64,000 nucleotides of DNA from Paradesertivirga superstes (GTDB lineage Bacteria; Bacteroidota; Bacteroidia; Sphingobacteriales; Sphingobacteriaceae), in NCBI RefSeq assembly GCF_037622515.1, contig NZ_JBBJCN010000002.1, forward strand, positions 1 to 64,000, given 5' to 3'. The notes beneath the pieces were generated by a model. The model worked only from the letters and a program-made list of their open reading frames with translations, made no database searches and was not told the DNA's origin. A program made the position numbers and the translations under genes. Below are positions 1 through 8,271 of the stretch, one piece after another (the stretch's first letter is position 1; each line of letters starts with the position of its first letter).

Positions 1-1630
1 TGCTAGCCGAAGCCTTGCCAATCACAAGATTGCCTGTGGCATTATCGGCTGCGTAATTAGCATTAGTCAGAGAGGCTACAACAGCGTATGATCCAGCGAT
101 AGTTGGAGCCGTAGAAGAACCATCATAAGTAATGCTAATTCCGGTTAATCCAGCTGGCGTGGTAGTCGCAGTTACTGATCTAGCAGTACCGTCATAGGTT
201 TGGCTTAATCCGGCTAATGAAATTGAAGCCGTAGCCTTGTTTACCTGTTGAAGTACAGCACTGGAAGTACTGGTAATAAAGTTGCCAGCCGGCGTATACA
301 CGGCTGTAATTGAATGGCCTGAAGTATTAACCTCCAGAGAAGATGTATTTAATGTTGCCACACCTGAAGCATTTAATGTGACCTCGGATCCTAAAGGTGT
401 AGAACCACTATAAAATGTAACAGTCCCTGTCGGTATATTAGCACTTGACGGATTTGTAATAACTGTTGCAGTAAAAGTTACAGACTGTGCATAGGCAGAT
501 GGATTTTGTGAACTCGCGAGAGATGTTTGAGTGGACAAGGATTTGTCGATAGTGTAAATTTCTCCGGTGAAATTTCCATTTCCTGCACCTGTACCTCCCA
601 ATGGAATGTTATCCGCATCTTTGACGGATTCATTATCAATTATATTAAGCCCAATAGTACCATTCCCCGAACCTGTATTGACATTTACAGTATACGAGGA
701 ATTACTGCCCGTTACTCCGCTTATTGAAGCTCCTGTCACGCCAGTACTGGCCAAAGAGAAATCTGTTGCATCTACACCGGTTACATTTTCGCTAAAGGCA
801 ACATTAAATGACACACTTGTTGCATTGCTTGGACTCGCAGTAGCACGCGAAATTGAAGCTATTGCTGGAACATCAATTTTATACGTCACAAGAGCAGCTG
901 CCCAGTTAACAGCGGGCACAGTTGCAGGCGCAGAGAACCCCCCTGTTGCTGAAACGACCCTATAACCTGGAAAAACTCCGATATTAGCGGTGCCACTTCC
1001 TGAATTAGTTTGATTTGATGTGAGTGGTGAGAACCCTGGACCAAAGGTGACCGAACTGGATTTGTCTTCTAAACCAAATACACCAAACAACAGTTCATCG
1101 GGTTGAGACGTTGTCGGAGCAATACCGGAATTCCCTATCGTACTATTACCAGTAGCGGTGCTTGACTTATCTGTGAGGCTTCCGGCAACTAATCCCGATA
1201 CTGAAAAAGCACTAACTGCTTTCGTAACAACAGCAGTCGCAAAAGAAACTGTAATAGAATTAGCTGAAACTAAGGCAGTGCTCACTGGTGCAGAAAAGAT
1301 AAGAGTCCTGACACCGCTTGCCACACTTCCATTTGTTACATCTGCATCCTTTGTGTATGTATTTCCCCGTGTATCAGTAATACTAACAGCAGTACTGGAT
1401 GGATCCATTGCTACAGTAACGAGAATGGTTTTTCCCAAACTAACTCCTGCAGCCGGGACAGAAATTGATATACTTGTTCCCGAAGTAAGACTGGAGTTGA
1501 TCCCTATGATCGCAGGTGGCTGAATTTGCGCAAAAACACCCCTTGAGAGGATCATGCTGCAGAACACGAAAAACAGGATGCCGTAGCGCCTGGAGTTATC
1601 GCCTGATAAGGAAGGTATGTGTGAAACCAT
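1..1630 (-). CDS. Large secreted MBG/Ig-like repeat protein, N-terminal part (runs off left edge)
   Basis: The minus strand stays open from an ATG at 1630 to the window edge, about 543 codons with no stop, so the 3' end lies outside. The N-terminus has a hydrophobic segment (YGILFFVFCSMILSRGVFA) ending near AQ, consistent with a signal peptide. The rest is rich in Ser, Thr, Ala, Gly and Val. It includes a stretch resembling bacterial Ig-like folds (VTFTATVITNPSSANIPTG, residues ~390-450) and an MBG-type repeat near the edge (LAGLSQTYDGTARSVTATT). Such proteins are usually exported adhesins or surface proteins, often ending in a type IX secretion or gliding C-terminal domain, which cannot be seen here. 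A start at 1630 is supported by a -7 box about 18 bases upstream. Function beyond a surface or secreted role is not claimed. Confidence 0.8.
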   Translation of the reverse strand, partial: MVSHIPSLSGDNSRRYGILFFVFCSMILSRGVFAQIQPPAIIGINSSLTSGTSISISVPAAGVSLGKTILVTVAMDPSSTAVSITDTRGNTYTKDADVTNGSVASGVRTLIFSAPVSTALVSANSITVSFATAVVTKAVSAFSVSGLVAGSLTDKSSTATGNSTIGNSGIAPTTSQPDELLFGVFGLEDKSSSVTFGPGFSPLTSNQTNSGSGTANIGVFPGYRVVSATGGFSAPATVPAVNWAAALVTYKIDVPAIASISRATASPSNATSVSFNVAFSENVTGVDATDFSLASTGVTGASISGVTGSNSSYTVNVNTGSGNGTIGLNIIDNESVKDADNIPLGGTGAGNGNFTGEIYTIDKSLSTQTSLASSQNPSAYAQSVTFTATVITNPSSANIPTGTVTFYSGSTPLGSEVTLNASGVATLNTSSLEVNTSGHSITAVYTPAGNFITSTSSAVLQQVNKATASISLAGLSQTYDGTARSVTATTTPAGLTGISITYDGSSTAPTIAGSYAVVASLTNANYAADNATGNLVIGKASAS

Positions 1631-1647
1631 AACTTTTAATTTATAAT

Positions 1648-1655
1648 CAAATCTA
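1648..1655 (-). promoter_or_regulatory. Candidate -7 promoter element of the repeat-protein gene
   Basis: On the minus strand the bases read TAGATTTG, an exact match to the Bacteroidota -7 consensus TAnnTTTG, 17 bases before the ATG at 1630. No well-spaced TTG -33 element was found, so this is a partial promoter match. Confidence 0.4.
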
Positions 1656-1688
1656 CCTGACCCAGCCTAGAAAAAATTTTCAATATTG

Positions 1689-1725
1689 ACACAGTTTGTG
1701 TATAAAACGCTACACAAAACTGTGT
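1689..1725. repeat. Inverted repeat, possible operator
   Basis: ACACAGTTTGTGT (1689-1701) and ACACAAAACTGTGT (1712-1725) are inverted copies with one extra base in the second arm, separated by 10 bases. The repeat lies just upstream of the -7 element of the minus-strand repeat-protein gene and about 245 bases from the divergent AraC-family gene. An operator for a dimeric regulator is one reading, and a hairpin in an upstream transcript is another. The rest of the 1631-1970 gap shows no gene. Confidence 0.4.
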
Positions 1726-1955
1726 ATTTAACCCTGATTTGTGGTAAAAAGCAACTTCTGGTTTTAAATGTGTCGTGATTTAAACTTGATTTGAAAGAGA
1801 GACCTGGAATGGTTCGGAGGCGAAGACCTTGTGATTTGTCGCAACCCTTATTAAAGCAAAGCAACAAGGATTAAACTATTAATAAAAAATGAGCAAATCC
1901 CTGAAAAGTACCATAACTTAAGTAACTGATACCATTTAAGAAGAAGTATTCTGTT

Positions 1956-1963
1956 TAAATTTG
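1956..1963 (+). promoter_or_regulatory. Candidate -7 element of the AraC-family gene
   Basis: TAAATTTG matches the Bacteroidota consensus TAnnTTTG. It sits only 7 bases before the ATG at 1971, which would give an almost leaderless transcript, and no TTG was found at the expected -33 distance. Weak support. Confidence 0.25.
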
Positions 1964-1970
1964 TATCAGC

Positions 1971-2846
1971 ATGAGAAATGATATTCCAGTATATGACATA
2001 AATAATATTTCAGCTATAAAGGACGATATATTAGTTAGTCGTTTTGGAACATATTCCATGAACCATAAGCATCTTCATTATGCTCACCGTCATAATTTTT
2101 ATCATATCGTATTATTTACACAGGGTTCGGGAACTCATTCCATAGACTTTCAAAATTTTGCGGTTAAACCTTATCAAATATATTTCATGGTACCAGGGCA
2201 GGTACATAGCTGGAATTTTGATAGTGCAGTTGATGGCTATCTGGTAAACTTTTCTGCTTCCTTTTTTCAATCGTTTTTACTGGTGTCCGATTATCTCGAC
2301 AGGTTTACTTTTTTCTGCGGAATAGCTCAGGATTCGGTTCTTGATATACCAGAAAATAACCGGGAAGGTATTGTTGATGTATTTGAGGAAATATTAAAAG
2401 AAGGGTCGGGGAACAGGAAATCCGGGGATGATTACGTAAGGGTCTTATTGCTTAAAGTTTTTCTTATGATTTCTGGTTTTGCTATCGAAAAGCCGGAGCA
2501 TTCTGTATCATCTTATAATTATACTGTTTTGAAAAACTTCAGGCAATTAATTGAAAAACATTTTACAAAGCTGAAGCTGCCCAGAGAATACGCAGAACTG
2601 TTGTATATAACGCCAAATCATCTGAATGCTTTATGCAATGATTTACTGGGAATTCCGGCAGGGGAGGTAATACGCAACAGAATACTGTTGGAGGCAAAAA
2701 GACTCTTGGTAAATCTGGATCTGCCCATTTCAAAAATCGCGTATGAACTTAATTTTAATGATAACTCATATTTCACCAAGTTCTTTAAAAAACAAACGGG
2801 AATTACACCAGAAGAGTTTAGGAAGAATGCTTTAAAAAGAGAATAG
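1971..2846 (+). CDS. AraC-family transcriptional regulator
   Basis: A 291-residue DNA-binding regulator. Residues ~20-110 form an N-terminal cupin-like sensor domain with a His-rich strand (LHYAHRHNFYHIVLF), typical of AraC proteins that bind a small ligand. Residues ~195-287 carry two helix-turn-helix motifs, the second matching the family signature (ISKIAYELNFNDNSYFTKFF, then KKQTGITPEEFR). Length is normal for the family. The DUF983 gene follows one base after its stop, so the two are probably co-transcribed. It is divergent from the large repeat protein, which could be a target, but no site proves this. The ligand is unknown. Confidence 0.9.
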   Translation: MRNDIPVYDINNISAIKDDILVSRFGTYSMNHKHLHYAHRHNFYHIVLFTQGSGTHSIDFQNFAVKPYQIYFMVPGQVHSWNFDSAVDGYLVNFSASFFQSFLLVSDYLDRFTFFCGIAQDSVLDIPENNREGIVDVFEEILKEGSGNRKSGDDYVRVLLLKVFLMISGFAIEKPEHSVSSYNYTVLKNFRQLIEKHFTKLKLPREYAELLYITPNHLNALCNDLLGIPAGEVIRNRILLEAKRLLVNLDLPISKIAYELNFNDNSYFTKFFKKQTGITPEEFRKNALKRE

Positions 2847-2847
2847 A

Positions 2848-3306
2848 ATGAAAACCTTAGAAATTAATAAACAAGCCCTTCAAATGGATGAATCCAGCTT
2901 GCAACTTAATGAGTTTGCGGCTGCAATCCATGCAAAGTGCCCAAGATGCCGGAGGGGAAATATGTTTGCAGGATCAATGTACGGACTAAAGCTTCAAAAA
3001 ATGAATGTGATGTGTCCGCATTGCGAACTGAGATTCGAAAGAGAGCCGGGTTATTTTTATGTTTCAATGTTTCTGAGTTATGGTATGAATGTAGCTCAGA
3101 TGATTACTCTGGCGGTATTGACATATCTTATAACAAACAACCTGGAAGAGCCACTTCTGTATATAGCCGTGATTTTTCCTGCAGTATTTTTGCTGTCACC
3201 TTTTAATTACAGGTTTTCAAGGGTAATTCTTTTATACTGGTTAACTCCCGGACTGCATTACGATGCAGAGAAAAGCAAAAACAAACCTGTTAAAATGGAC
3301 TGTTAG
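2848..3306 (+). CDS. DUF983 family membrane protein
   Basis: A 152-residue protein of the DUF983 family. Two CxxC pairs (C31/C34 and C56/C59, as CPRC and CPHC) look like a zinc ribbon at the cytoplasmic N-terminus, and two hydrophobic segments follow at about residues 80-125. The family signature REPGYFYVSMFLSYG directly follows the second CxxC. The start lies immediately after the AraC stop (TAG, one base, ATG), implying translational coupling. The molecular role of DUF983 proteins is not established. Confidence 0.85.
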   Translation: MKTLEINKQALQMDESSLQLNEFAAAIHAKCPRCRRGNMFAGSMYGLKLQKMNVMCPHCELRFEREPGYFYVSMFLSYGMNVAQMITLAVLTYLITNNLEEPLLYIAVIFPAVFLLSPFNYRFSRVILLYWLTPGLHYDAEKSKNKPVKMDC

Positions 3307-3364
3307 CCATACTTCGGCCCGCCACACATTTCCATTATCTGCTCTTCTTAATCCGGTTTTAATA

Positions 3365-5530
3365 CTATTTTTTAATCAGTATGTCCCAGTCATCTGGTTT
3401 TTTAAGAAGGTTGAAACTGACATCATTATGGAAACGATTGATTAATAAACTGCAGGCACCAGTTCCCAATGCAAGGTTAGAAATTGAAATTTGTTCAAGA
3501 TATTCGGGAAGCACAGTCCGATTGAATGAAATCGATTTAGATGGCGCATCTATTTTAATCTGGAGGCAGGCCTGTAAAATCATAAATACTACGGCAACAG
3601 ACCATGCCTGAGGGGAGCATGCAACAGGATACAGCGTTGGTCCCTGACTATTTCTTCTTTCGAAACCACAATATAATTCCGGCAGACGCTGCATGTCGAT
3701 ATATAGCGAGGCTTGGTAAATAGATTCTGTAAGTTTTATCACATGGTCTCTAAAGCCATATTGAGCAAAACCATAAGCGATAAGTGCATTGTCATGAGGC
3801 CATATAGAGCCATTGTGGTAAGACATTGGATTATATCTTTTTTCCGTAGAGGAAAGAGTTCGAATTCCCCATCCGCTGAACATACTACTGCTTAATAAAG
3901 TATCAGCAAGTTTCCTGGCTTTTTCTTCATCGGCAATTTCGGTAAAAAGGCAATGACCGGCATTTGATGAAACGACCCGGCAAGGATTTTTGTCTCCATT
4001 AAGAGCAAGTACATAACAATTCAGGTTTTTATCCCAGAATTTTTCATTGAAATTTTGTTTTAACAATTTGGCCTCTTCCGATAAACGCTTAGCAAATTCT
4101 TCTTCATTTAAAAGTAAAGCAAGTTTGGATGCTTGCTGTTTAGCTGCAAAAACATACCCCTGTACTTCGCATAGAGCAATAGGAGTACTCGCTAATTCGC
4201 CCCATTCATCCATTACAGAATCATAAGAGTCTTTCCATCCCTGGTTTGTAAGTCCGTTTTTTGCCTTGTGCTCATATTCTACAAAACCATCTCCGTCCAG
4301 ATCTCCATAGATGTTTATCCATTCTATTGCAGCTTTTATATTGGGCCAGAGTTGTTTTATAAATTCAAGATCTGCGGTCCGGTCGTAATACATGCCGGCC
4401 AGCATAACGAATAAAGGAGTAGCATCGATAGTACCATAATATTCTTTAAAAGGAACTTCTCCAGTATTCGCCATTTCCCCGGTCCGGGCCTCATGAAGGA
4501 TTTTACCCGGTTCGGCATCCTTTTCAGGAATAAGTTGTGTAGCTTGTTTTGAGGCCAGGAATAACAATACATCCCTGCTAATCTCTGGTATCAGCCAGAG
4601 CGTTTCTATACCGGTGATGATCCCATCGCGGCCAAAAGGAGTATTATACCATGGAACTCCGGCATAAGGATATTTACCTGTTTCTGTTTGTGCCAATAAT
4701 GAAAGCAGGTCTGCTTTCGAACGGTTTATCCAATGATTAAACTTTTCGTTGGATGTGGTAATATTGGCAAATAATATGCTGGTTTTATTCCTTTCCTGTT
4801 CAATGAGATATTTAGCATCGTTATAGTTAATTACTTCAGATAGTTTATCACCTGTTACGAAACTTAGCGAATAAGTTATTCTTGAAGTTTTTTGTAATTC
4901 AAGATTTAAGGTGAAGAAAATTTTATTGTTCTTTATGAGATACTCTACATCGGTTGTGATATGAAAAATACTTGTTCTTTTTATTCCATCACTCCCGGTG
5001 TACTCCATCATGCACTGTTCTCCCGAATCGCAATATTTCACCTGATTTTTCACGACATATCTCTCAATGCCTCTTATCTCAAAAATATCTTTGAAATCTC
5101 CATCAAATACCAGCTCCATGGTTAATGAGCATTCTTTATTACCAAAATTGCTGCAATCTATTTCTTCATAAAAAGCTCCGTCCCGAACAAACTGCTTTCT
5201 TGAGATATGAACCGTATTATCAGGCAGGCTCAATGAAGTAATTGCCGGATTAGTAAGGTCCACAGAAAGTATATCGTTATCCTCTTTTATGGTACTGCTT
5301 AAGAGTAAAGGCTTTTTATTGTTAATAGTAAGAATTAGTTTGTTGATATACCGGGTTCCTTCATGATAAATACCCTGTACCATTTTTCCATGAGGATAAA
5401 TATTACCCCACCTGTCGAATATTGCAAAAGTGTTAGAATGGTTAAGAATATTTATCCGGTCATCTGCGTTTACAGCATCTGCTGAAATATGAAATTTATC
5501 TTCTTCTAACAAAGATTCATCTGATTGCAT
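3365..5530 (-). CDS. Amylo-alpha-1,6-glucosidase / glycogen-debranching-type glycosidase
   Basis: A 721-residue protein with an N-terminal beta-sandwich domain of the bacterial debranching-enzyme type (about 30-230) and a C-terminal (alpha/alpha)6 barrel (about 260-700). Visible barrel motifs are YNTPFGRDGIITGIETLWL (FGRD at 299-302), NQGWKDSYDSVMDEWGELA and HNGSIWPHDNALIAYG, which hold acidic residues expected at the active site. The family hydrolyses alpha-1,6 or related glucosidic bonds. No signal peptide is seen, so it is probably cytoplasmic. It lies 57 bases downstream of a GT4 glycosyltransferase on the same strand, and the pair probably act on one glucan or glucosyl compound. The exact substrate is open. 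Confidence 0.88.
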   Translation of the reverse strand: MQSDESLLEEDKFHISADAVNADDRINILNHSNTFAIFDRWGNIYPHGKMVQGIYHEGTRYINKLILTINNKKPLLLSSTIKEDNDILSVDLTNPAITSLSLPDNTVHISRKQFVRDGAFYEEIDCSNFGNKECSLTMELVFDGDFKDIFEIRGIERYVVKNQVKYCDSGEQCMMEYTGSDGIKRTSIFHITTDVEYLIKNNKIFFTLNLELQKTSRITYSLSFVTGDKLSEVINYNDAKYLIEQERNKTSILFANITTSNEKFNHWINRSKADLLSLLAQTETGKYPYAGVPWYNTPFGRDGIITGIETLWLIPEISRDVLLFLASKQATQLIPEKDAEPGKILHEARTGEMANTGEVPFKEYYGTIDATPLFVMLAGMYYDRTADLEFIKQLWPNIKAAIEWINIYGDLDGDGFVEYEHKAKNGLTNQGWKDSYDSVMDEWGELASTPIALCEVQGYVFAAKQQASKLALLLNEEEFAKRLSEEAKLLKQNFNEKFWDKNLNCYVLALNGDKNPCRVVSSNAGHCLFTEIADEEKARKLADTLLSSSMFSGWGIRTLSSTEKRYNPMSYHNGSIWPHDNALIAYGFAQYGFRDHVIKLTESIYQASLYIDMQRLPELYCGFERRNSQGPTLYPVACSPQAWSVAVVFMILQACLQIKIDAPSKSISFNRTVLPEYLEQISISNLALGTGACSLLINRFHNDVSFNLLKKPDDWDILIKK

Positions 5531-5587
5531 AACTATACTTTTAAGGTGTGTTTACTCTTTTTGCCTGGTTTAGGAATTGATGCGGTT

Positions 5588-6694
5588 TTATATTATTTTT
5601 CTTGATAAAGTTCCTTCAACCTCCGTATCGAAGGATCTAAAGTTAAGATGTCTTGGTCTGGCTGAATTCTGATCGTTTATGATTGAAGTATAAATTTGTA
5701 GATAATCCTCAGCCATTCTTGAAGCTGTAAATCGTTTTTCAAAAATTTCTCTGACTTTATTGCGTTTAAGTTGGTCTATTTTTCTAACAGCCTGCACTGC
5801 TTCATTAACATTGTGTACGATAAATCCGCTTTCATTGTCATCAATTACTTCCGGCACGGAGCCGCAACTAAAAGCAATTACAGGCGTGCCACATGCCATA
5901 GATTCAATCATCACCATACCAAAAGGTTCTTCCCAGTTAATCGGAAAAAGCATTGCCCTGGCTTTACCCAGGAAATCCTTTTTCTCATCTTCATTTATTT
6001 CGCCATAAAACTCAATTAATGGGTGTTTTAATAGATGTTTGATATGCAGTTCATAATATTCCTTGTCAGCATTGTCAATTTTTGCCGCTATTTTTAAAGG
6101 GATGTCAGATTTAATCGCGATCTCAATGGCTTTATCCACTCCTTTTTCCGGAGAAATGCGTCCTACAAAAGCCAGGTATCCGCCGTTACCCTCACCCTGT
6201 GGAAGTAAATTCCTGGGTAAGCCATGATAGACGGTTCCCATCCAATTTGCCTGGGGAAGCGGTTTTTTTTGATTATTGGAAATAGATATGACCTTCTGAC
6301 TTCTAAACTTGTTATATAGTGGCTGTAAATCAGGAATATCTAATCGTCCATGCAAAGTTGTTACGCGGGGAACGTGGAGTTTTTCAGAAAAAGGAAAATG
6401 AAGGTAATCAATATGAAAGTGAAGTATATCAAAATCATCCGCCCGGTCGAATACTTCCTGTATCTCAAGCATATGGTGAGCTAAAGAGTCTGTACAGTCT
6501 TGCTTCAAACGTAAACCAGTTTCCACCGTTGAAATTAATTTGGCGCTGGTAACAGAATCACCAGAAGCAAACAGGGTTACATCATGTCCTTGAATAACAA
6601 GTTCCTCAGTTAAATAATGCACCACTCTTTCTGTTCCGCCGTACATTTTTGGAGGAACAGATTCATACAAAGGTGCTATTTGGGCAATCCTCAT
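5588..6694 (-). CDS. Glycosyltransferase family 4 protein
   Basis: A 368-residue GT-B fold transferase. The N-terminal acceptor domain begins MRIAQIAPLYESVPPKMYGG followed by TERVVHYLTEELVIQGHDV, typical of GT4 enzymes. The C-terminal donor domain has LAFVGRISPEKGVDKAI and the E-x7-E region (EEPFGMVMIESMACGTPVIAF). It uses a nucleotide sugar, and donor and acceptor cannot be read from sequence. It is the first gene of a two-gene operon with the debranching-type glucosidase, an arrangement suggesting synthesis and trimming of the same alpha-glucan or of a storage/osmolyte sugar. Cytoplasmic. Confidence 0.88.
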   Translation of the reverse strand: MRIAQIAPLYESVPPKMYGGTERVVHYLTEELVIQGHDVTLFASGDSVTSAKLISTVETGLRLKQDCTDSLAHHMLEIQEVFDRADDFDILHFHIDYLHFPFSEKLHVPRVTTLHGRLDIPDLQPLYNKFRSQKVISISNNQKKPLPQANWMGTVYHGLPRNLLPQGEGNGGYLAFVGRISPEKGVDKAIEIAIKSDIPLKIAAKIDNADKEYYELHIKHLLKHPLIEFYGEINEDEKKDFLGKARAMLFPINWEEPFGMVMIESMACGTPVIAFSCGSVPEVIDDNESGFIVHNVNEAVQAVRKIDQLKRNKVREIFEKRFTASRMAEDYLQIYTSIINDQNSARPRHLNFRSFDTEVEGTLSRKII

Positions 6695-6977
6695 AAAATA
6701 ATCTCCTTATCTTCAGAGTTAAGCATGCAAAGCACTTTTTTTGTCAGGGATTGTTTACTGTGATTATTCTCCCTTTCCTAACTCTGATGGGTAAAAACAA
6801 GCAAATTCTATCAGTATATAATTATTCACTAATATAAAAGGCATTTAGCCTTCGTTGTTTTAAGAATTTTAAATTTCATGATGGGGCGTACTGAAATTTT
6901 CATATAAATTCTTTATGAAAAAAATGGAAAGGCAAAACCTATAATAATATGTATATTCAGGGATTCAGTCTACAAAC

Positions 6978-8006
6978 ATGAACACATTAAAAAAAGAAAA
7001 ACAGGATCAGGAATCCCGGATTATAGTCATAGGTACTTCAGCAGGTGGACTTAGTGCTTTAAAAGAATTATTAAATCAATTTGAGTCTGATTTTCCAGCC
7101 CCCATATTAGTCGTTCAGCATATTTCTGCTGATGCTACCGGGAATGTTCTTTTAGATTCTATAAATGATCTTGGAAAATTAAAATGTAAACATGCAAAAA
7201 ATGGGATAAAGATATTGCCGGGCTACGTATATATCGCTCCTTCTGATCATCATTTAATGGTTACTGAAGGCTCAAAACTTTTGGTAACAAAGGGGGCACA
7301 GGAAAACAGGTGGCGCCCCGCAATTGATCCTCTGTTCAGGTCTGCGGCAGTAGCCTATAGAAATAAGGCTATCGGAATTATTTTGTCCGGATACCTTGAT
7401 GATGGAACTGCAGGCCTTAAGGCTATCGAAAGGTGTGGAGGAATTTGTATCGTTCAGGACCCTAAAGATGCGGAATACCCTGATATGCCCACAAATGCTT
7501 TGAACCAGGTGAACGTCAATTATTGTATTCCTATATCTGAAATGGGAACCTTGCTTTATCAGCTTACCGGCAAGAAGATAAGTAAACCTAACACTGCGAT
7601 CCCAAAGGATATTATAATTGAGTCTGACATAGCAAAACGGGTTTTAAGTGATCTACCTGCTGTTAATGCTGTTGGTGATCAGGTGCCTTTTAATTGCCCG
7701 GGATGCGGCGGGGTTTTATGGGAAGTAGCGTTGGGTTCTTTTACACGGTATCGTTGCCATACCGGTCATGCCTATACTGCAACATCCCTTTTAGCAGAAC
7801 AAACCAGGAAGATTGAAGAAACTATGTGGGTTGCCCTTAGAATGTTCGAAGAAAGAAAAAATTTGCTTACAACTCTTTCAAAGCAACAAACAGGTGCCAC
7901 TTTAAAATCATCTCTGGAGAGGGCAGAGTTATCTCAGATTCACATAAATCGAATCAAAGCGATCTTGCACAGAGATGAGAACGACAAAAATAATATACCT
8001 GGCTGA
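6978..8006 (+). CDS. Stand-alone CheB-type methylesterase with C-terminal Cys/His domain
   Basis: A 342-residue protein lacking the receiver domain of classical CheB. Residues ~14-190 form the methylesterase domain with the expected triad: Ser21 in GTSAGG, His48 in VVQHIS and an Asp at 141/142 in YLDDGTAG, with spacing close to that of E. coli CheB. The C-terminal part (about 230-300) has a zinc-ribbon-like pattern, FNCPGCGGVLWE then YRCHTGHAYT, found in a known subgroup of orphan CheB proteins. No cheR, chemoreceptor or histidine kinase lies in the window, so a role in chemotaxis cannot be assumed. The ATG at 6978 follows a 283-base divergent intergenic region with no recognised promoter. 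Confidence 0.87.
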   Translation: MNTLKKEKQDQESRIIVIGTSAGGLSALKELLNQFESDFPAPILVVQHISADATGNVLLDSINDLGKLKCKHAKNGIKILPGYVYIAPSDHHLMVTEGSKLLVTKGAQENRWRPAIDPLFRSAAVAYRNKAIGIILSGYLDDGTAGLKAIERCGGICIVQDPKDAEYPDMPTNALNQVNVNYCIPISEMGTLLYQLTGKKISKPNTAIPKDIIIESDIAKRVLSDLPAVNAVGDQVPFNCPGCGGVLWEVALGSFTRYRCHTGHAYTATSLLAEQTRKIEETMWVALRMFEERKNLLTTLSKQQTGATLKSSLERAELSQIHINRIKAILHRDENDKNNIPG

Positions 8007-8045
8007 TTCGGGCGTTCACCGATGATTCGTGCTTCGAATATTTAC

Positions 8046-8072
8046 TTTATATTTGAAATGAAATAAATCGAA
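8046..8072 (+). promoter_or_regulatory. Promoter/operator-like motif upstream of pectate lyase, copy A
   Basis: TTTATATTTGAAA followed by GAAA and AATCGAA. The 13-base first part is identical to copy B at 9587-9614 upstream of the DeoR operon, and the rest matches with a one-base indel. It contains TATATTTG, an exact Bacteroidota -7 box. No convincing TTG lies at -33. Likely a regulated promoter or binding site shared by the two transcription units. Confidence 0.5.
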
Positions 8073-8271
8073 AGTGAATCTGTTGCAGAAATTAATTTAA
8101 GTTTAAACTGCATGATCAAATTTCAATACACTGAATGCTTTTAGAAACGTGAATAATAAATACACTTCTGACTTTTTAAAATGAATTGTAGCATAAATGT
8201 TATTAAGGTTACTAATTGATTTTGTGAATTTAGCGGCGAATTATCCTCTAATCAATTCCGATAAAAAAAAT

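Noticed and set aside
567..1523. Plus-strand open frames (567-965 and 1158-1523) that look like genes
   Set aside because: They are antisense to the long minus-strand repeat protein. Its low-complexity Thr/Ser/Ala codons create open frames on the opposite strand, and the translated products show no domain or signal.
1667..1867. Minus-strand 66-codon gene upstream of the repeat protein
   Set aside because: It runs through the inverted repeat and promoter region; composition and lack of any motif argue for non-coding DNA.
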